Origin: Haloferula rosea
GTDB lineage: Bacteria; Verrucomicrobiota; Verrucomicrobiia; Verrucomicrobiales; Akkermansiaceae
Assembly (NCBI RefSeq): GCF_016595525.1
Contig: NZ_JAENII010000014.1
Location: 62,001 to 126,000, forward strand
Direction: 5' to 3'
DNA length: 64,000 nucleotides
Of the stretch, positions 34,177-43,325 are shown piece by piece. Numbering within the stretch: position 1 is the first letter of the stretch; each line of letters opens with the position of its first letter. A program made the position numbers and the translations under genes. Below the pieces are notes generated by a model, which was not told the origin of the DNA, did not search any database, and worked only from the letters and a program-made list of their open reading frames with translations.

Positions 34177-34865
34177 ACTTCGCTCGGGCGTTGCCCGAAA
34201 ATGGCAGATCCCACTCGGACCACAGTGGATCCTTCCTCGACCGCGATTTCGAAGTCGTGACTCATCCCCATGCTCAGCCCTGGCAGAGAACATCTGTGTT
34301 CTGCTGCGAGTTGATCCCTCAAGTTCCTGAGCTTCGCAAACCATGGCCTCACCAACTCAGCGGAATCGACCTGTGGCGGAATGGTCATCAGTCCGAGCAC
34401 TTCGAGGTGCTCAAGCGCCATAAGTTCTCCAAACACCCGTCGAAACTCCTCTTCCGGGAAGCCTCCCTTCCTCTCTTCGCCTGCTTGATTCACCTCGAAG
34501 TAAACCTTCGGACGCTTTCCAAGCTCGCCAGCGATTCGATTCAGGTGCCCTGCCAGCTTGAGTGAGTCCACACTGTGAATCACCTCGAAATCCTCCAACA
34601 CCTTACGTGCCTTGTTTCGCTGGAGCTTTCCGATGAAGTGCCAGCGAATGTCGGGTGACATCACCGCCACCTTCTCAGCAGCCTCCTGCTGTCGGCTTTC
34701 ACCAAGGTCCAACTGTCCGGCGGCCACAACCGGCTCGATCATGGCCGGTGGAAACCGCTTCGAGACCGCGAGGAGGCAGACATCCGAAGCATCCCGTCCA
34801 GCACGCTCACAAGCGTTCCGAATCCGATCCTGGATGCCGACCAAACGATCGGCAGAAGTGTTCAT
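34173..34865 (-). CDS. yggS: YggS-family pyridoxal phosphate homeostasis protein
   Basis: 230 residues. The PLP lysine is in LLAVSKRFP, and the landmarks LGESRQQEAAEK, WHFIGKLQRNKAR, IHSVDS, EVNQAGEERKGG and LSMGMSHDFEIAV are all present. It binds PLP without catalysis and balances free B6 vitamers in the cytoplasm. It is coupled by ATGA overlaps to the Prc gene upstream and DUF971 downstream. Confidence 0.95.
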   Translation of the reverse strand: MNTSADRLVGIQDRIRNACERAGRDASDVCLLAVSKRFPPAMIEPVVAAGQLDLGESRQQEAAEKVAVMSPDIRWHFIGKLQRNKARKVLEDFEVIHSVDSLKLAGHLNRIAGELGKRPKVYFEVNQAGEERKGGFPEEEFRRVFGELMALEHLEVLGLMTIPPQVDSAELVRPWFAKLRNLRDQLAAEHRCSLPGLSMGMSHDFEIAVEEGSTVVRVGSAIFGQRPSEV

Positions 34866-37138
34866 CAGCGAGACTCCGAAGACTTGAGCATGCCCGCCAT
34901 CTTGGCGTTCCGGGTGATCTCGACGAGATCCGCGGTGACCGCAAGAGCCTCCCGTTTGAATGGGTCAAGGCGGCTCGGCCACTCCGGCGTCGTGTCGAGT
35001 TCTGCGGTCTTGTCCTTCGCGCGGCGCATGTAGTCGCTTTTCTCGTCGGAAGGATCCACTTGCTTGAGCGGGGCCTGAGCTTCCACAGCGTCCAAACTGA
35101 GCTCGTAGAACTTCATTTGGCTGGCGTCGCGCTTGGCAACCTCAGCGAAGCGCTTGCGGCGCTCCTCGTTGCGCACACGCTGGCGCTCATCTGCGTCTTC
35201 CAACTCGGTTCGACGCTTCTCGAGGTTCAGGGAAACCTGATTCTCACGGCGACGGCTGCGCTCCTTGGAAACGTCTTCGATGATGTAGGCGAAGTCTTTG
35301 GATTTATCCAAACGCTCACTGCTGAGCTCCTTCAAGCGGGGAAGGAACAGGTTTGCCTTGGGCAGTGGGTCGAACCCGGGAGCAGGTCGGATGATGTCGT
35401 GATCCAGCGCATGATCGAGATAGCTTTCGCCAATCTCCAACGCGTCGGTGAGGCTGGGAAGAATCACGTCCGGCACCACACCCAGATTCTGGGTCGAGGA
35501 CCCGGAGGGCCGGTAGAACTTCTGGATCGTCACCTTCAGGTTGCCCGCCTTTTCCCGATCGGCGAAGAAAGGCATCTGACGCCCGATGTCCATCGGCTGT
35601 TGCACCGTTCCCTTTCCGAAGGTCGAGGACTCACCGACGATCACCGCGCGGTTCTCGTCCTGAAGCGCTCCAGCCAAGATCTCACTGGCCGAGGCGCTGC
35701 TTTTGTCAGTCATCACCACCATCGGGCCGTCATAGATCGGCCGGCGGTTCTCCGACTCCTTCACTTGCACCTGACCCAGCGTATTCTTCACCTGCACCAC
35801 CGGCTGGCGCTTCGTGAAGAAACCGGTCATCCTCCGCACCTCTTCCAAGGCTCCACCCCCGTTGCTGCGCAAGTCGAGGATCAGTCCATCGATCTTTTCG
35901 ACCATCAGACGACGAAGCAGCTTTTCAATATCCAGCGAGCACCGCGTCGTCCCTCCGTCGAAATCGGCATAGAATGAAGGAAGCGTGATCACGCCAATCC
36001 GCTGCTTGGAGCCATCCGGCCCCGTCCGTTCAATCAACTCCGCGGACGCTTGTTCATCCTTGAGTTCAACCTTGCCGCGCTTGATCACCACCATGGTCGT
36101 TTCCCCTGGCAAACCACCAGCAGGCTCGACCTTCAGGCGGACCTCCGTATTCTCCTTTCCCCGGATGAGTTCGACCACCTTGTCGATCTTCATGAACATG
36201 ATGTCGACGAGATCCTCGGGTCGCCCGCTGTTGAGAGGATCCACTGCCACCACTCGATCATTCAGCTTCAGTTCGCCGGCACGGTCGGCCGGACCACCAA
36301 CAACAATACCCATGATCTTTGTGGCACCGTCTTCTTCGGCCTGCAGCAGCGCGCCGATTCCCACGAGCTGGTTCCTCATTCCATCACGGAAACGCTCCAT
36401 CTGACGAAAGCTCAGGTAGTCGGTATGAGGATCAAAGGTCTTGGCCACCGCACTGAGGAAGTAGGCCGCGATGTCCGCATCGTCCACATCCTTGACACTG
36501 TGGAGGAAGCGCTCATAGCGAAGCAGGATCTTCTCCTTCGGGTCCCGCTCATCCTTGAAAAGGTCTTCCTTGTTCTGCTCCTTGGCGAGCTTCACCACCA
36601 TCTCGCGACGCAGCGTCTCGGATAGGAGCGCTTCCTTGATCTGCTTGCGCCAGAGTTCGGTGGCTTCGGCTTCATCCTTCGGCCACGCAGCCTCCTTCCT
36701 CGACCTCATCACACTCTCCTCCTTGGTGAAGTCGAATGCATCGTTCTTCAGCATCTCCTGCCCATCCGCAACCCGCTTCTCAACTCGCTCAACGAAGGTC
36801 TTATAGATATCGAGAGCGGCTCTCATACTGTCCTTCTCAAGCAACATCTGGGACAGGCGGTCCCCGTACTCCTTGTCAAACCGATCGATGTCCGACTGGG
36901 TGAAGTAGACGCGCCCGTAGTCCAGATCGCGGAGGTAGGTGGCGAGAAAGTCGTCGCTGAGTTCCTTGAACGGCTGCCTCGAACGGTCGAAGTGACTGTT
37001 CTGAAGCATGATCGCCATTTGGCATCCCACTTGGTTGAAGTCTGCCTGCTGTCCGCAGGCAACCTGTGTACTCGCAGCACACAACACTGCAACCGCCGCA
37101 GCCTTGCACTTGATCGTCTTTATCAACTTACCTTGCAT
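34865..37138 (-). CDS. prc: Carboxy-terminal (tail-specific) protease Prc
   Basis: 757 residues of the S41 peptidase family. A signal peptide (from ATG 37138) is followed by the TSP N-terminal helical domain (LRDLDYGRVYFTQSDIDRF), a PDZ domain at about residue 245-345 and the S41 catalytic core with LILDLRSNGGG and the Ser-Lys pair in TDKSSASASEILAGAL and STFGKGTVQQP. A long helical tail follows. It trims periplasmic proteins and regulates peptidoglycan hydrolases. A start at 37171 was rejected as it lies before the signal peptide. Confidence 0.95.
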   Translation of the reverse strand: MQGKLIKTIKCKAAAVAVLCAASTQVACGQQADFNQVGCQMAIMLQNSHFDRSRQPFKELSDDFLATYLRDLDYGRVYFTQSDIDRFDKEYGDRLSQMLLEKDSMRAALDIYKTFVERVEKRVADGQEMLKNDAFDFTKEESVMRSRKEAAWPKDEAEATELWRKQIKEALLSETLRREMVVKLAKEQNKEDLFKDERDPKEKILLRYERFLHSVKDVDDADIAAYFLSAVAKTFDPHTDYLSFRQMERFRDGMRNQLVGIGALLQAEEDGATKIMGIVVGGPADRAGELKLNDRVVAVDPLNSGRPEDLVDIMFMKIDKVVELIRGKENTEVRLKVEPAGGLPGETTMVVIKRGKVELKDEQASAELIERTGPDGSKQRIGVITLPSFYADFDGGTTRCSLDIEKLLRRLMVEKIDGLILDLRSNGGGALEEVRRMTGFFTKRQPVVQVKNTLGQVQVKESENRRPIYDGPMVVMTDKSSASASEILAGALQDENRAVIVGESSTFGKGTVQQPMDIGRQMPFFADREKAGNLKVTIQKFYRPSGSSTQNLGVVPDVILPSLTDALEIGESYLDHALDHDIIRPAPGFDPLPKANLFLPRLKELSSERLDKSKDFAYIIEDVSKERSRRRENQVSLNLEKRRTELEDADERQRVRNEERRKRFAEVAKRDASQMKFYELSLDAVEAQAPLKQVDPSDEKSDYMRRAKDKTAELDTTPEWPSRLDPFKREALAVTADLVEITRNAKMAGMLKSSESR

Positions 37139-37190
37139 CGGGATGAAATTTGGGTCGGAAGGGTCGCACACCCCCTAGGGATGTCGAACG

Positions 37191-37213
37191 AAAAGCTCCG
37201 TCAACACCGGAGC
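37191..37213 (-). terminator. Intrinsic terminator after the PDZ gene
   Basis: On the minus strand the hairpin GCTCCG-(7-base loop)-CGGAGC is followed by TTTT (37194-37191), about 20 bases beyond the PDZ-gene stop. The stem is short, so termination before prc may be only partial. Confidence 0.5.
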
Positions 37214-37233
37214 AAGACCACACCCACCTCGAC

Positions 37234-37983
37234 TCAGTCCGCAGCAGACTCCACCGCGTCTGCCGCTTCCAGGTCCCGTGCATCGAGCCACTCCTGAAAT
37301 GCCTTGTCACGGGCGGTCTCCTCGTCGTTCGGCACAAACATCAATCCTCCGCCCCGCTGCATGAACATGCGACGTTGCTCGCCATACTCTCCAGCAGACC
37401 AAGGTCTCGCACCGAGCTCCAGCTCCACCTCCTGCTTCTCACCGGCCCTGAGGATCCCCAGCGTGATCCGGGTCCCTGGTGCCATCTTGCCCACTCTCGC
37501 GGCGAAAGAATCCGCCGCATCCAGACCATCCCAACCCTCTCCATTGAGCTCCGTCACCACATCCTGAGGCAAAAGACCCGCTTTCTCCGCAGGAGAATCG
37601 GGACTCACCATGCGGATTTGAATGCCGAAACCTTCTTCGTCACCCAACTCGACATCTGTCGGAGCCATCGTGATCCCGACGAAGCCAGGACGCTGGTCGG
37701 AAAGCGACCTGAGCACCGATGCTTTCAGGACCGAAAGCGATCGCTCCTGGACCTCGGGAGAGGGGTCACCTTTCGAACGTGCCAACAACCACGGCCATGC
37801 CGCCTCGCCTTGCTCCATCGCCCATTGACGAAGCGCATTCTCAGCTGCAACCCGCTCCGGATACGACTCCGCAGAGAGACCTGCAACGAGTTCCACGGGG
37901 GGCTCAACCTGACCAAGAACCGGTCCGGCAAGGCCAATGCCGCCGACGAAGACCCCAAGAACAAGCCGAGCGATGCTTTTCAT
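37234..37983 (-). CDS. Exported PDZ-domain protein
   Basis: 249 residues with signal peptide MKSIARLVLGVFVGGIGLAGPVLG. A helical domain (residues 28-95, repeat-like LSAESYPERVAAENALRQW) is followed by one PDZ domain (about 105-200, GFVGITMAP, SPAEKAGLLPQDVVTELNG). There is no protease part. It should bind polypeptide C-termini in the periplasm. It lies between the Wza-like gene and prc, suggesting it works as an adaptor in envelope quality control. Confidence 0.85.
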   Translation of the reverse strand: MKSIARLVLGVFVGGIGLAGPVLGQVEPPVELVAGLSAESYPERVAAENALRQWAMEQGEAAWPWLLARSKGDPSPEVQERSLSVLKASVLRSLSDQRPGFVGITMAPTDVELGDEEGFGIQIRMVSPDSPAEKAGLLPQDVVTELNGEGWDGLDAADSFAARVGKMAPGTRITLGILRAGEKQEVELELGARPWSAGEYGEQRRMFMQRGGGLMFVPNDEETARDKAFQEWLDARDLEAADAVESAAD

Positions 37984-38007
37984 TCGTCCAAATCGGAATC
38001 GGATGAA

Positions 38008-38565
38008 CTACCGACCAAGAAGGTTCTTTTGCGGAACTTCGATGGTGTCATTCGGCTGCACGAGGATCGTCTTGTTTTCGGTCTTGGTGAGGTCCACCTG
38101 TCGGAGCCTCCCGTTTCGAATCAATTTCACCCGATACATGCTGCCGAATTCGGTGGCTCCACCTGCAGACTGCACGGCGCTGTACAGAGTCAGCCCTCGA
38201 TTGAACGGTTTGGGGCCAGGAGCCCTGACAAAGCCACCGACGGTCACCACGAATTGCTCGATCGAATCACCATCGCTGGTGATCACCTGAATCGTTGGAT
38301 TGGTGTAGATCTTGGCCGAGCGGTAGCGGGATTCAATGCTCTGAGCCAAAGAGTTGCCGGTCAGGCCAGCAGCCTTCACGGAACCGATGAAGGGCATCCG
38401 AATGAAACCACCATCCGAAACCGGGTAGGTGTTGTTCACCCGGGCCATCTCCTCGGTAGGAACGCCTTGGATGCGGATCTCGATCGCTCGCCCTGCCCGA
38501 ATCGTGCTCTGGGCTGAGGAAATCATCGGAATCAAAGTGAGCAGAAGTAGGAGTAAGGTTTTCAT
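38008..38565 (-). CDS. Polysaccharide export protein (Wza-like, short)
   Basis: 185 residues with signal peptide MKTLLLLLLTLIPMISSAQ. It carries the poly-export domain (residues ~22-105, VSDGGFIRMPFIGSVKAAGLT) and one SLBB domain (FVVTVGGFVRAPGPKPFN ... DTIEVPQ). At half the length of E. coli Wza it lacks the second SLBB repeat and the outer-membrane helix. It probably forms the periplasmic part of an exopolysaccharide exporter with the neighbouring Wzc-type kinase, 41 bases upstream. Confidence 0.88.
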   Translation of the reverse strand: MKTLLLLLLTLIPMISSAQSTIRAGRAIEIRIQGVPTEEMARVNNTYPVSDGGFIRMPFIGSVKAAGLTGNSLAQSIESRYRSAKIYTNPTIQVITSDGDSIEQFVVTVGGFVRAPGPKPFNRGLTLYSAVQSAGGATEFGSMYRVKLIRNGRLRQVDLTKTENKTILVQPNDTIEVPQKNLLGR

Positions 38566-38606
38566 GAATTTGAGGTCGTTGGGTTCGTCCCGTCTGGCAA
38601 ACCAGC

Positions 38607-40772
38607 TCAGTAGAGGTCGTCCTGAGTAGCTGAGCCCGTTGCCTTGGAAGCGCCCTTAGACGGTTCTTCGGTCTTTCTCGGTGACGCAGCCGGAACATTC
38701 TCCGTCGGGGCGTAGTAGGTGTAGTAGCTGGTGTAATATTGATACTGGCTATCGCTGCGTACGTCCACATTGTTCAGCACCACGCCGATCACATGCCCGC
38801 CAACCCCTTCAACCGCGGACTTCACACGCATCAGCATGTTACGCGGCAGCTTCCGGTGTTGAACGACAATCATCGTAAGGTCGACCTCACTTGCCAGCAC
38901 CGAAGCATCACTGACACCCAAGATCGGCGGCGAGTCGATGAGAACGAGGTCGAAGCGCTGCTTCACATCCTGGATCAACTCCGACATCCGGCGTGAGTTC
39001 AGGATTCCAGCTGCATCCGCAGGAAGGATCCCGGACGGCATGAAATACAGGTTGTCCACCGGCGTTTGGAGGATCACATCCTCAAGCATCAGGTCGGTCG
39101 TCAGGTAGTTGGTCAAACCCACCGAGTTGTTGATGTCAAAGAAGGTGTGAAGCCTTGGGCGCCGAAGGTCAGCATCGATCATCAAGGTCGTGTAGCCACC
39201 CTGAGCACAGATGTACGCCAGGTTCACCAGCGTGGTGGACTTACCTTCACCCGCACCACCAGACACGACAGTGATCGCGTTGTCTTCTGGATTCTTGCGA
39301 TTGAACTCGATGTTCGTTCGTAAAATTCGATAGGCCTCGGCATCGGGGCTCATGCCGCTCTGCTTGTAGAGAACCCCGACATCCTTCGGAATGACCGCGA
39401 GAACCGGAACCTGAAGGTAGCGCTCAACGTCTTCCAGCGTCTTCACCGAGGTGTCGAGATACTCGAGGAAGAAGGCGATACCCACACCGAACACAAGGCC
39501 CACGACGGCGCCCAGCGCCAGATTCAGCTTCACATTGGGACTGACCGGCACCTGCGACTCCACCGGGTCGGCGTGAACGATGATCGGGTCCTCCGAAATC
39601 CGCCGCTGCATTTCCTCACCGATCTGCTTGATCTTGAGCTGTTCAAGCAGGCGTTGCGAAGTTTCGAAATCCGTCCGGGCATCCTCGAAACTATGGCGGG
39701 CGATTCCCGAAGTAATGGCTTCTTCCTCCTGCTCATCCGACTCGATCTTAAGACGGCGGGACTGCTCCTTGATGAGTTCAAGCTGCGCCAGCAGGGTTTC
39801 GCGCAGAGCCACAACCCCTTGATCCAAATCCCGGCGTAAACCCGCCAAAATCTCCTTCTGTTGCTTCACATTCGGGTGATTTTCTCCCAATCCACCAAGT
39901 GCCAAGGCATCCAATTGGCGTTTTGCTTCCAGAAACTGCGGGTGCAGGGACTTGATGATGTTCTCCGGGAGATTGAGTCCCGCCGCGTAGGTCATCAACT
40001 GGTCACCGTCGTAGCGAAGCAAGGTTTCGATCTGACTCTCCAACTTGATCTTTTCCGCCTCGAGGTCTGCATAGCGGCGCGCCGCATCCTGAGCCTCCTG
40101 CTCAGGTGTGTATCCACCGAGTTGACCCATGCCTGATCCTGAGGGCGTATACATCACCTTCTCATTTCGGATCAGTTGGGTAAGGACTTTCCGCTTCTCC
40201 TCAACTAGGTCCTCTTGGGCGAGCACTGCATCCCGCAATTCAACGAGAGCTTGGTCAGACCGCTGATTCTCAAGTTCGGTCCGGCGCATCCTGTAGGCCG
40301 TTGCGACCCGCTCAGCGATCATCCGTGCGTCCGAAGCACTACCCGCCCTGACTCGAACTTCGATCAGGTCCGTGCCACGGATATTCTGAGCATCGATGAT
40401 TCCTCGTAGAGTACGCCTCACCGTTTCGCGATCCTTGCCCCAATGGTTGGTGAGATTGAGATCGTCGATCACGAGGTCCAGGGTCTTCTGCGACTTGATG
40501 ACCTCGAACTCGGTCGGGAAGAACGATTGGGTCATTCCCCCTGCGCTGCCAGAAACCACACCAGGAAGCACCTCCACCGAAGCAACACGGGGCCGCACCT
40601 GCATGGTGGCAGTCGATTGATACTTCTTTGGCGTCACATAGGTGATGACCAGAGCCGTCATGAAGACGAGCAGAAAAGTGAGCAGGATAATGCCGTAACG
40701 GTTCTTGATCACCTGCCAGTAATCGATGGCGTGCAGGGAGGCTTCCGAAGGATTGGATTCTTGAGGATTCAT
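38607..40772 (-). CDS. Wzc-type chain-length regulator fused to tyrosine autokinase
   Basis: 721 residues. An N-terminal Wzz domain with transmembrane helices near residues 27-48 and 430-450 encloses a long coiled-coil periplasmic part. The C-terminal BY-kinase has Walker A GGAGEGKST, Walker A' MIDADLRRPR and Walker B LVLIDSPPILG. After it comes a tyrosine cluster, SQYQYYTSYYTYY, the expected autophosphorylation site. Such kinases control polymerisation and export of exopolysaccharide. No glycosyltransferases lie within the window. Confidence 0.94.
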   Translation of the reverse strand: MNPQESNPSEASLHAIDYWQVIKNRYGIILLTFLLVFMTALVITYVTPKKYQSTATMQVRPRVASVEVLPGVVSGSAGGMTQSFFPTEFEVIKSQKTLDLVIDDLNLTNHWGKDRETVRRTLRGIIDAQNIRGTDLIEVRVRAGSASDARMIAERVATAYRMRRTELENQRSDQALVELRDAVLAQEDLVEEKRKVLTQLIRNEKVMYTPSGSGMGQLGGYTPEQEAQDAARRYADLEAEKIKLESQIETLLRYDGDQLMTYAAGLNLPENIIKSLHPQFLEAKRQLDALALGGLGENHPNVKQQKEILAGLRRDLDQGVVALRETLLAQLELIKEQSRRLKIESDEQEEEAITSGIARHSFEDARTDFETSQRLLEQLKIKQIGEEMQRRISEDPIIVHADPVESQVPVSPNVKLNLALGAVVGLVFGVGIAFFLEYLDTSVKTLEDVERYLQVPVLAVIPKDVGVLYKQSGMSPDAEAYRILRTNIEFNRKNPEDNAITVVSGGAGEGKSTTLVNLAYICAQGGYTTLMIDADLRRPRLHTFFDINNSVGLTNYLTTDLMLEDVILQTPVDNLYFMPSGILPADAAGILNSRRMSELIQDVKQRFDLVLIDSPPILGVSDASVLASEVDLTMIVVQHRKLPRNMLMRVKSAVEGVGGHVIGVVLNNVDVRSDSQYQYYTSYYTYYAPTENVPAASPRKTEEPSKGASKATGSATQDDLY

Positions 40773-40823
40773 GGATGCGCTTGGGAGAAGTCTTATTCAC
40801 CGGGCTTTCGTCCTTTTCAAACG

Positions 40824-40856
40824 AAAAACTCCCGCAATGGATCACCATTGCGGGAG
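40824..40856 (-). terminator. Strong intrinsic terminator after the outer-membrane barrel gene
   Basis: A perfect 12-bp stem CTCCCGCAATGG / CCATTGCGGGAG with a 4-base loop, followed on the minus strand by TTTTT (40828-40824). It lies about 70 bases past the barrel gene stop and 52 bases before the Wzc-type gene start, so it separates the two transcripts. Confidence 0.92.
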
Positions 40857-40926
40857 AAGTAGATAGTATGGAAGCTCAGGTGTTGAGTATCCTTTTCTTG
40901 TGAAAATTCAGTGAAGCATCCGCTTC

Positions 40927-42210
40927 TCAGAATTCAGCACGGAGACCCAGACTGACTCGGTTCCGGTCGTAGTTGTAACCGATGAAGTCAGAGGTGCTGT
41001 CGGTGTAGTTGTAGGAAAGAGTGCCGTAGAGGTAGTCAGTGAATTTCACTGAGACTCCGACGTACGCGTTCCAAATATCCTCATCGATTCCGCCAGCCGT
41101 CAAGGCAGGGGCTCCTGCAGTTACTCCTACGAGGCGGCCATCGTCAAACGATGCAGGGATGTAGTCGATACCTCCGAAGAGCGAGAACATTGGAGAAATC
41201 GAATACTCCGAGCTAATACCAAGGCGGAGTGTCCGGCGGTCGTCGAAGTCATACAGGCCGGCACCACCAAGGGTCGCAACGGTCCGGGTTGTATCGTAAA
41301 CCTCCGCGGAGTAGCGGGCAAATGCCCGAACCGAGAACTGCGAATTGATCTGTGAGCGCAACGCGAGTTCCACGAACGGATTCGTTCCATCTGAACCGAA
41401 GACTGCATCGGAACGACGAATCTGTGCACCAGCCCGGGCGATCAGGATCGTATTCGGGCTGAAGCGATGCTCAATACCAGCGAGGAGGTAATGCGACGAT
41501 GAATCAGCTGCAAGTCCGTCAGCTTCCGTCTGGCTGTAGCGATACTCAAAAGTGAGCACCGAACGAGGATTCAACTGGTAACGGAACTGCTGATAGAGCC
41601 CGAGAGTCAAACGATCCGAATTGCGAACGGTGTTGTCGTAGTCAAGACCCGTGATACTGAAACCCGTGTAGGTGGCGAAACGCTCCGTCCAGCGGTAACC
41701 GATCGAGTTGTTAGTCTGCCAGTAGAGATACGGATCTGTCTGGCGGGTTGTCGCGAAGCCATAAGCGTAATTCGGCTCCATCTCATAGGCGAAGAAATTA
41801 CGAGTGCTAAAACGCAGACGTTCGGTGAAACGTCGAGTCCAATTTACTCCAACCCGCACTTCGGGAGTCCAGTCGTCCTGCTGGGCTGCCGGCTTGTCAA
41901 AGTAGTAAATCGCCCCGACGCGTGCGTAGACATCCAGGGTCGACTGCGGAGAAATGTTGACGAACGAGAGGCCTGCGTAGCCACCCAAGCTCAGCACCGA
42001 GTCGTCCTTGAATGGCAAACCCGTTGCTGGGTTGATGATCGTTCCCGAGGTGGGAGTTGGATTGTCATCCCAAGTGAGATTGGTTCCGACGGTCCACTTC
42101 AAGGGCAGGCTTTCCTGAGCCTCGGAACCAACGTAGTAAAGACCCTCGGCGGCGGACGCCGAAGAAACGGCTGCCGCAGCGGCCAAGAGGGTGAAAATTT
42201 TTGATTTCAT
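40927..42210 (-). CDS. Outer-membrane beta-barrel protein of exopolysaccharide locus
   Basis: 427 residues with signal peptide MKSKIFTLLAAAAAVSSASA. The rest is a run of amphipathic strands with aromatic girdles (YRWTERFATYTGFSIT, RYQLNPRSVLTFEYRYSQ) ending in RVSLGLRAEF, with terminal Phe as for BamA substrates. This form occurs near EPS/Wzc loci as putative porin-like secretion barrels (BBP2 type). It is followed by the strong terminator before the kinase gene. Confidence 0.82.
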   Translation of the reverse strand: MKSKIFTLLAAAAAVSSASAAEGLYYVGSEAQESLPLKWTVGTNLTWDDNPTPTSGTIINPATGLPFKDDSVLSLGGYAGLSFVNISPQSTLDVYARVGAIYYFDKPAAQQDDWTPEVRVGVNWTRRFTERLRFSTRNFFAYEMEPNYAYGFATTRQTDPYLYWQTNNSIGYRWTERFATYTGFSITGLDYDNTVRNSDRLTLGLYQQFRYQLNPRSVLTFEYRYSQTEADGLAADSSSHYLLAGIEHRFSPNTILIARAGAQIRRSDAVFGSDGTNPFVELALRSQINSQFSVRAFARYSAEVYDTTRTVATLGGAGLYDFDDRRTLRLGISSEYSISPMFSLFGGIDYIPASFDDGRLVGVTAGAPALTAGGIDEDIWNAYVGVSVKFTDYLYGTLSYNYTDSTSDFIGYNYDRNRVSLGLRAEF

Positions 42211-42242
42211 GATTTGCTGGGGTGAATGGATTCCTGAGTCAC

Positions 42243-42866
42243 TCAGCGGGGCACAGGTGTCATGTCAAAATCGGTTGGGGTCGCAACCGGCGGCTCGATA
42301 ACGGGTGGAAGTCCTGGTAGGATGATTGGAGGACCACCGCCTGGAGGGATGACCGTGGGTGGCATCCATGGATAACCACCGGGGCCACCAGGATTCGGGC
42401 CAATGCCCTGACCGGGGAAATCCAGCGGATTCCAAGCGGGCTTCACGTCGACAGGAGCCTTCGGGCTCTTGGCACTCTTGCCGCTGTAATCGGACTCACC
42501 TTGGCCGGGCTCAAGTCGGGCCATCACCATTTGGACTTCGGTGAGTGCGTCCGGAGCAACCGCCACAGCGCATTGTGACACGAGCCGCATTTGGTCCGGG
42601 ACAACCTGGGCAACGGTCTCGACAATTGCTGCGACTGTCTTCGCATCTGCCTTGGTGGCTTCGATTGCCGCCTTCACGATCTCGCACGCGCAGGAGGGGT
42701 TTGCCGAAACCTGGCGTTCGACCAACTCAAGAACAGCTTCTGGCTTCGCGGTGGCCGCGTGCTTCACTTCCACTGAAAGCTTGAGACAGTCCGTATCGGC
42801 CAAAACCGCATTCGAACTGATTCCAAGAACCAGTACTCCGAGAGCGAATCGTAGAGTGTTTTTCAT
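42243..42866 (-). CDS. Secreted proline/glycine-rich hypothetical protein
   Basis: 207 residues with a signal peptide ending near ADTDCLKL. The first half is helical with a Cys pair in NPSCACEIV; the second half is proline- and glycine-rich (GPNPGGPGGYPWMPP, PPGGGPPIILPGLPP). No family was recognised. It lies 32 bases before the barrel gene on the same strand, so it is probably co-transcribed with it and may be exported with the envelope polymer system. Confidence 0.7.
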   Translation of the reverse strand: MKNTLRFALGVLVLGISSNAVLADTDCLKLSVEVKHAATAKPEAVLELVERQVSANPSCACEIVKAAIEATKADAKTVAAIVETVAQVVPDQMRLVSQCAVAVAPDALTEVQMVMARLEPGQGESDYSGKSAKSPKAPVDVKPAWNPLDFPGQGIGPNPGGPGGYPWMPPTVIPPGGGPPIILPGLPPVIEPPVATPTDFDMTPVPR

Positions 42867-42892
42867 GACAATATAGGGTTAAGAAAAGGGCG

Positions 42893-42966
42893 TGGAGCGG
42901 GTAGCGGGAATCGAACCCGCATAGCTAGCTTGGAAGGCTAGAGCTTTACCACTAAGCTATACCCGC
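42893..42966 (-). tRNA. tRNA-Gly (anticodon TCC)
   Basis: On the minus strand the 74-base cloverleaf has acceptor GCGGGTA/TACCCGC, D-loop, anticodon stem CTAGC/GCTAG with loop CTTCCAA (anticodon TCC), T-loop GGTTCGATTCC and an encoded CCA. Confidence 0.93.
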
Positions 42967-43116
42967 GTCTGCGTGATGATTGCTATCAATCTGATCCACC
43001 CCCCGGCAAGGCTTTTTTCCTAGAATTTATCAAGGTTTGCGCGCCTCGAGCCCATCACATTTTGGGATTGCATTGCCCATCCACCGAACGTAGGCCAGCG
43101 CCGCGCCACACAGAAA

Positions 43117-43190
43117 GCGGGTGTAGTTCAATGGTAGAACGCGAGCTTCCCAAGCTCGATACGTGGGTTCGATTCCCATCACCCGCTCCA
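43117..43190 (+). tRNA. tRNA-Gly (anticodon CCC)
   Basis: 74-base cloverleaf with acceptor GCGGGTG/CACCCGC, anticodon stem CGAGC/GCTCG, loop TTCCCAA (anticodon CCC), T-loop GGTTCGATTCC and encoded CCA. Six Ts follow directly, a plausible terminator. It is divergent from tRNA-Gly(TCC), 150 bases away. Confidence 0.93.
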
Positions 43191-43297
43191 TTTTTTACGA
43201 TTTTCACTCTAAAAAGACCGTTCGTTTGAACTGCTCTCTGCGAAAAAATGGTCGCATCCGCGGGAAATCGCAGGCCGTGGCACATAATTGGGCTGCA

Positions 43298-43319
43298 TGC
43301 ATCCCTCCCTCAGGATGCA
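43298..43319. terminator. Stem-loop between tRNA-Gly(CCC) and Nif3 genes
   Basis: TGCATCC and GGATGCA arms (7 bp, 8-base loop) lie 7 bases past the Nif3 stop on the minus strand. No T-tract follows, so it is a possible but unproven terminator. Confidence 0.35.
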
Positions 43320-43325
43320 GATCGA

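Noticed and set aside
34655-35977. A 440-residue plus-strand frame opposite prc and yggS
   Set aside because: Both minus-strand genes have full motif sets and coupled starts; the plus frame has no recognisable domain.
37150-38517. A 455-residue plus-strand frame opposite the PDZ and Wza-like genes
   Set aside because: It crosses two intergenic gaps of the minus-strand operon and has no domain; a shadow.
42967-43116. Possible promoter boxes between the two tRNA-Gly genes
   Set aside because: TTGATA- and TTGCCG-like hexamers are present on the minus strand, but no well-spaced -10 box could be paired with them.
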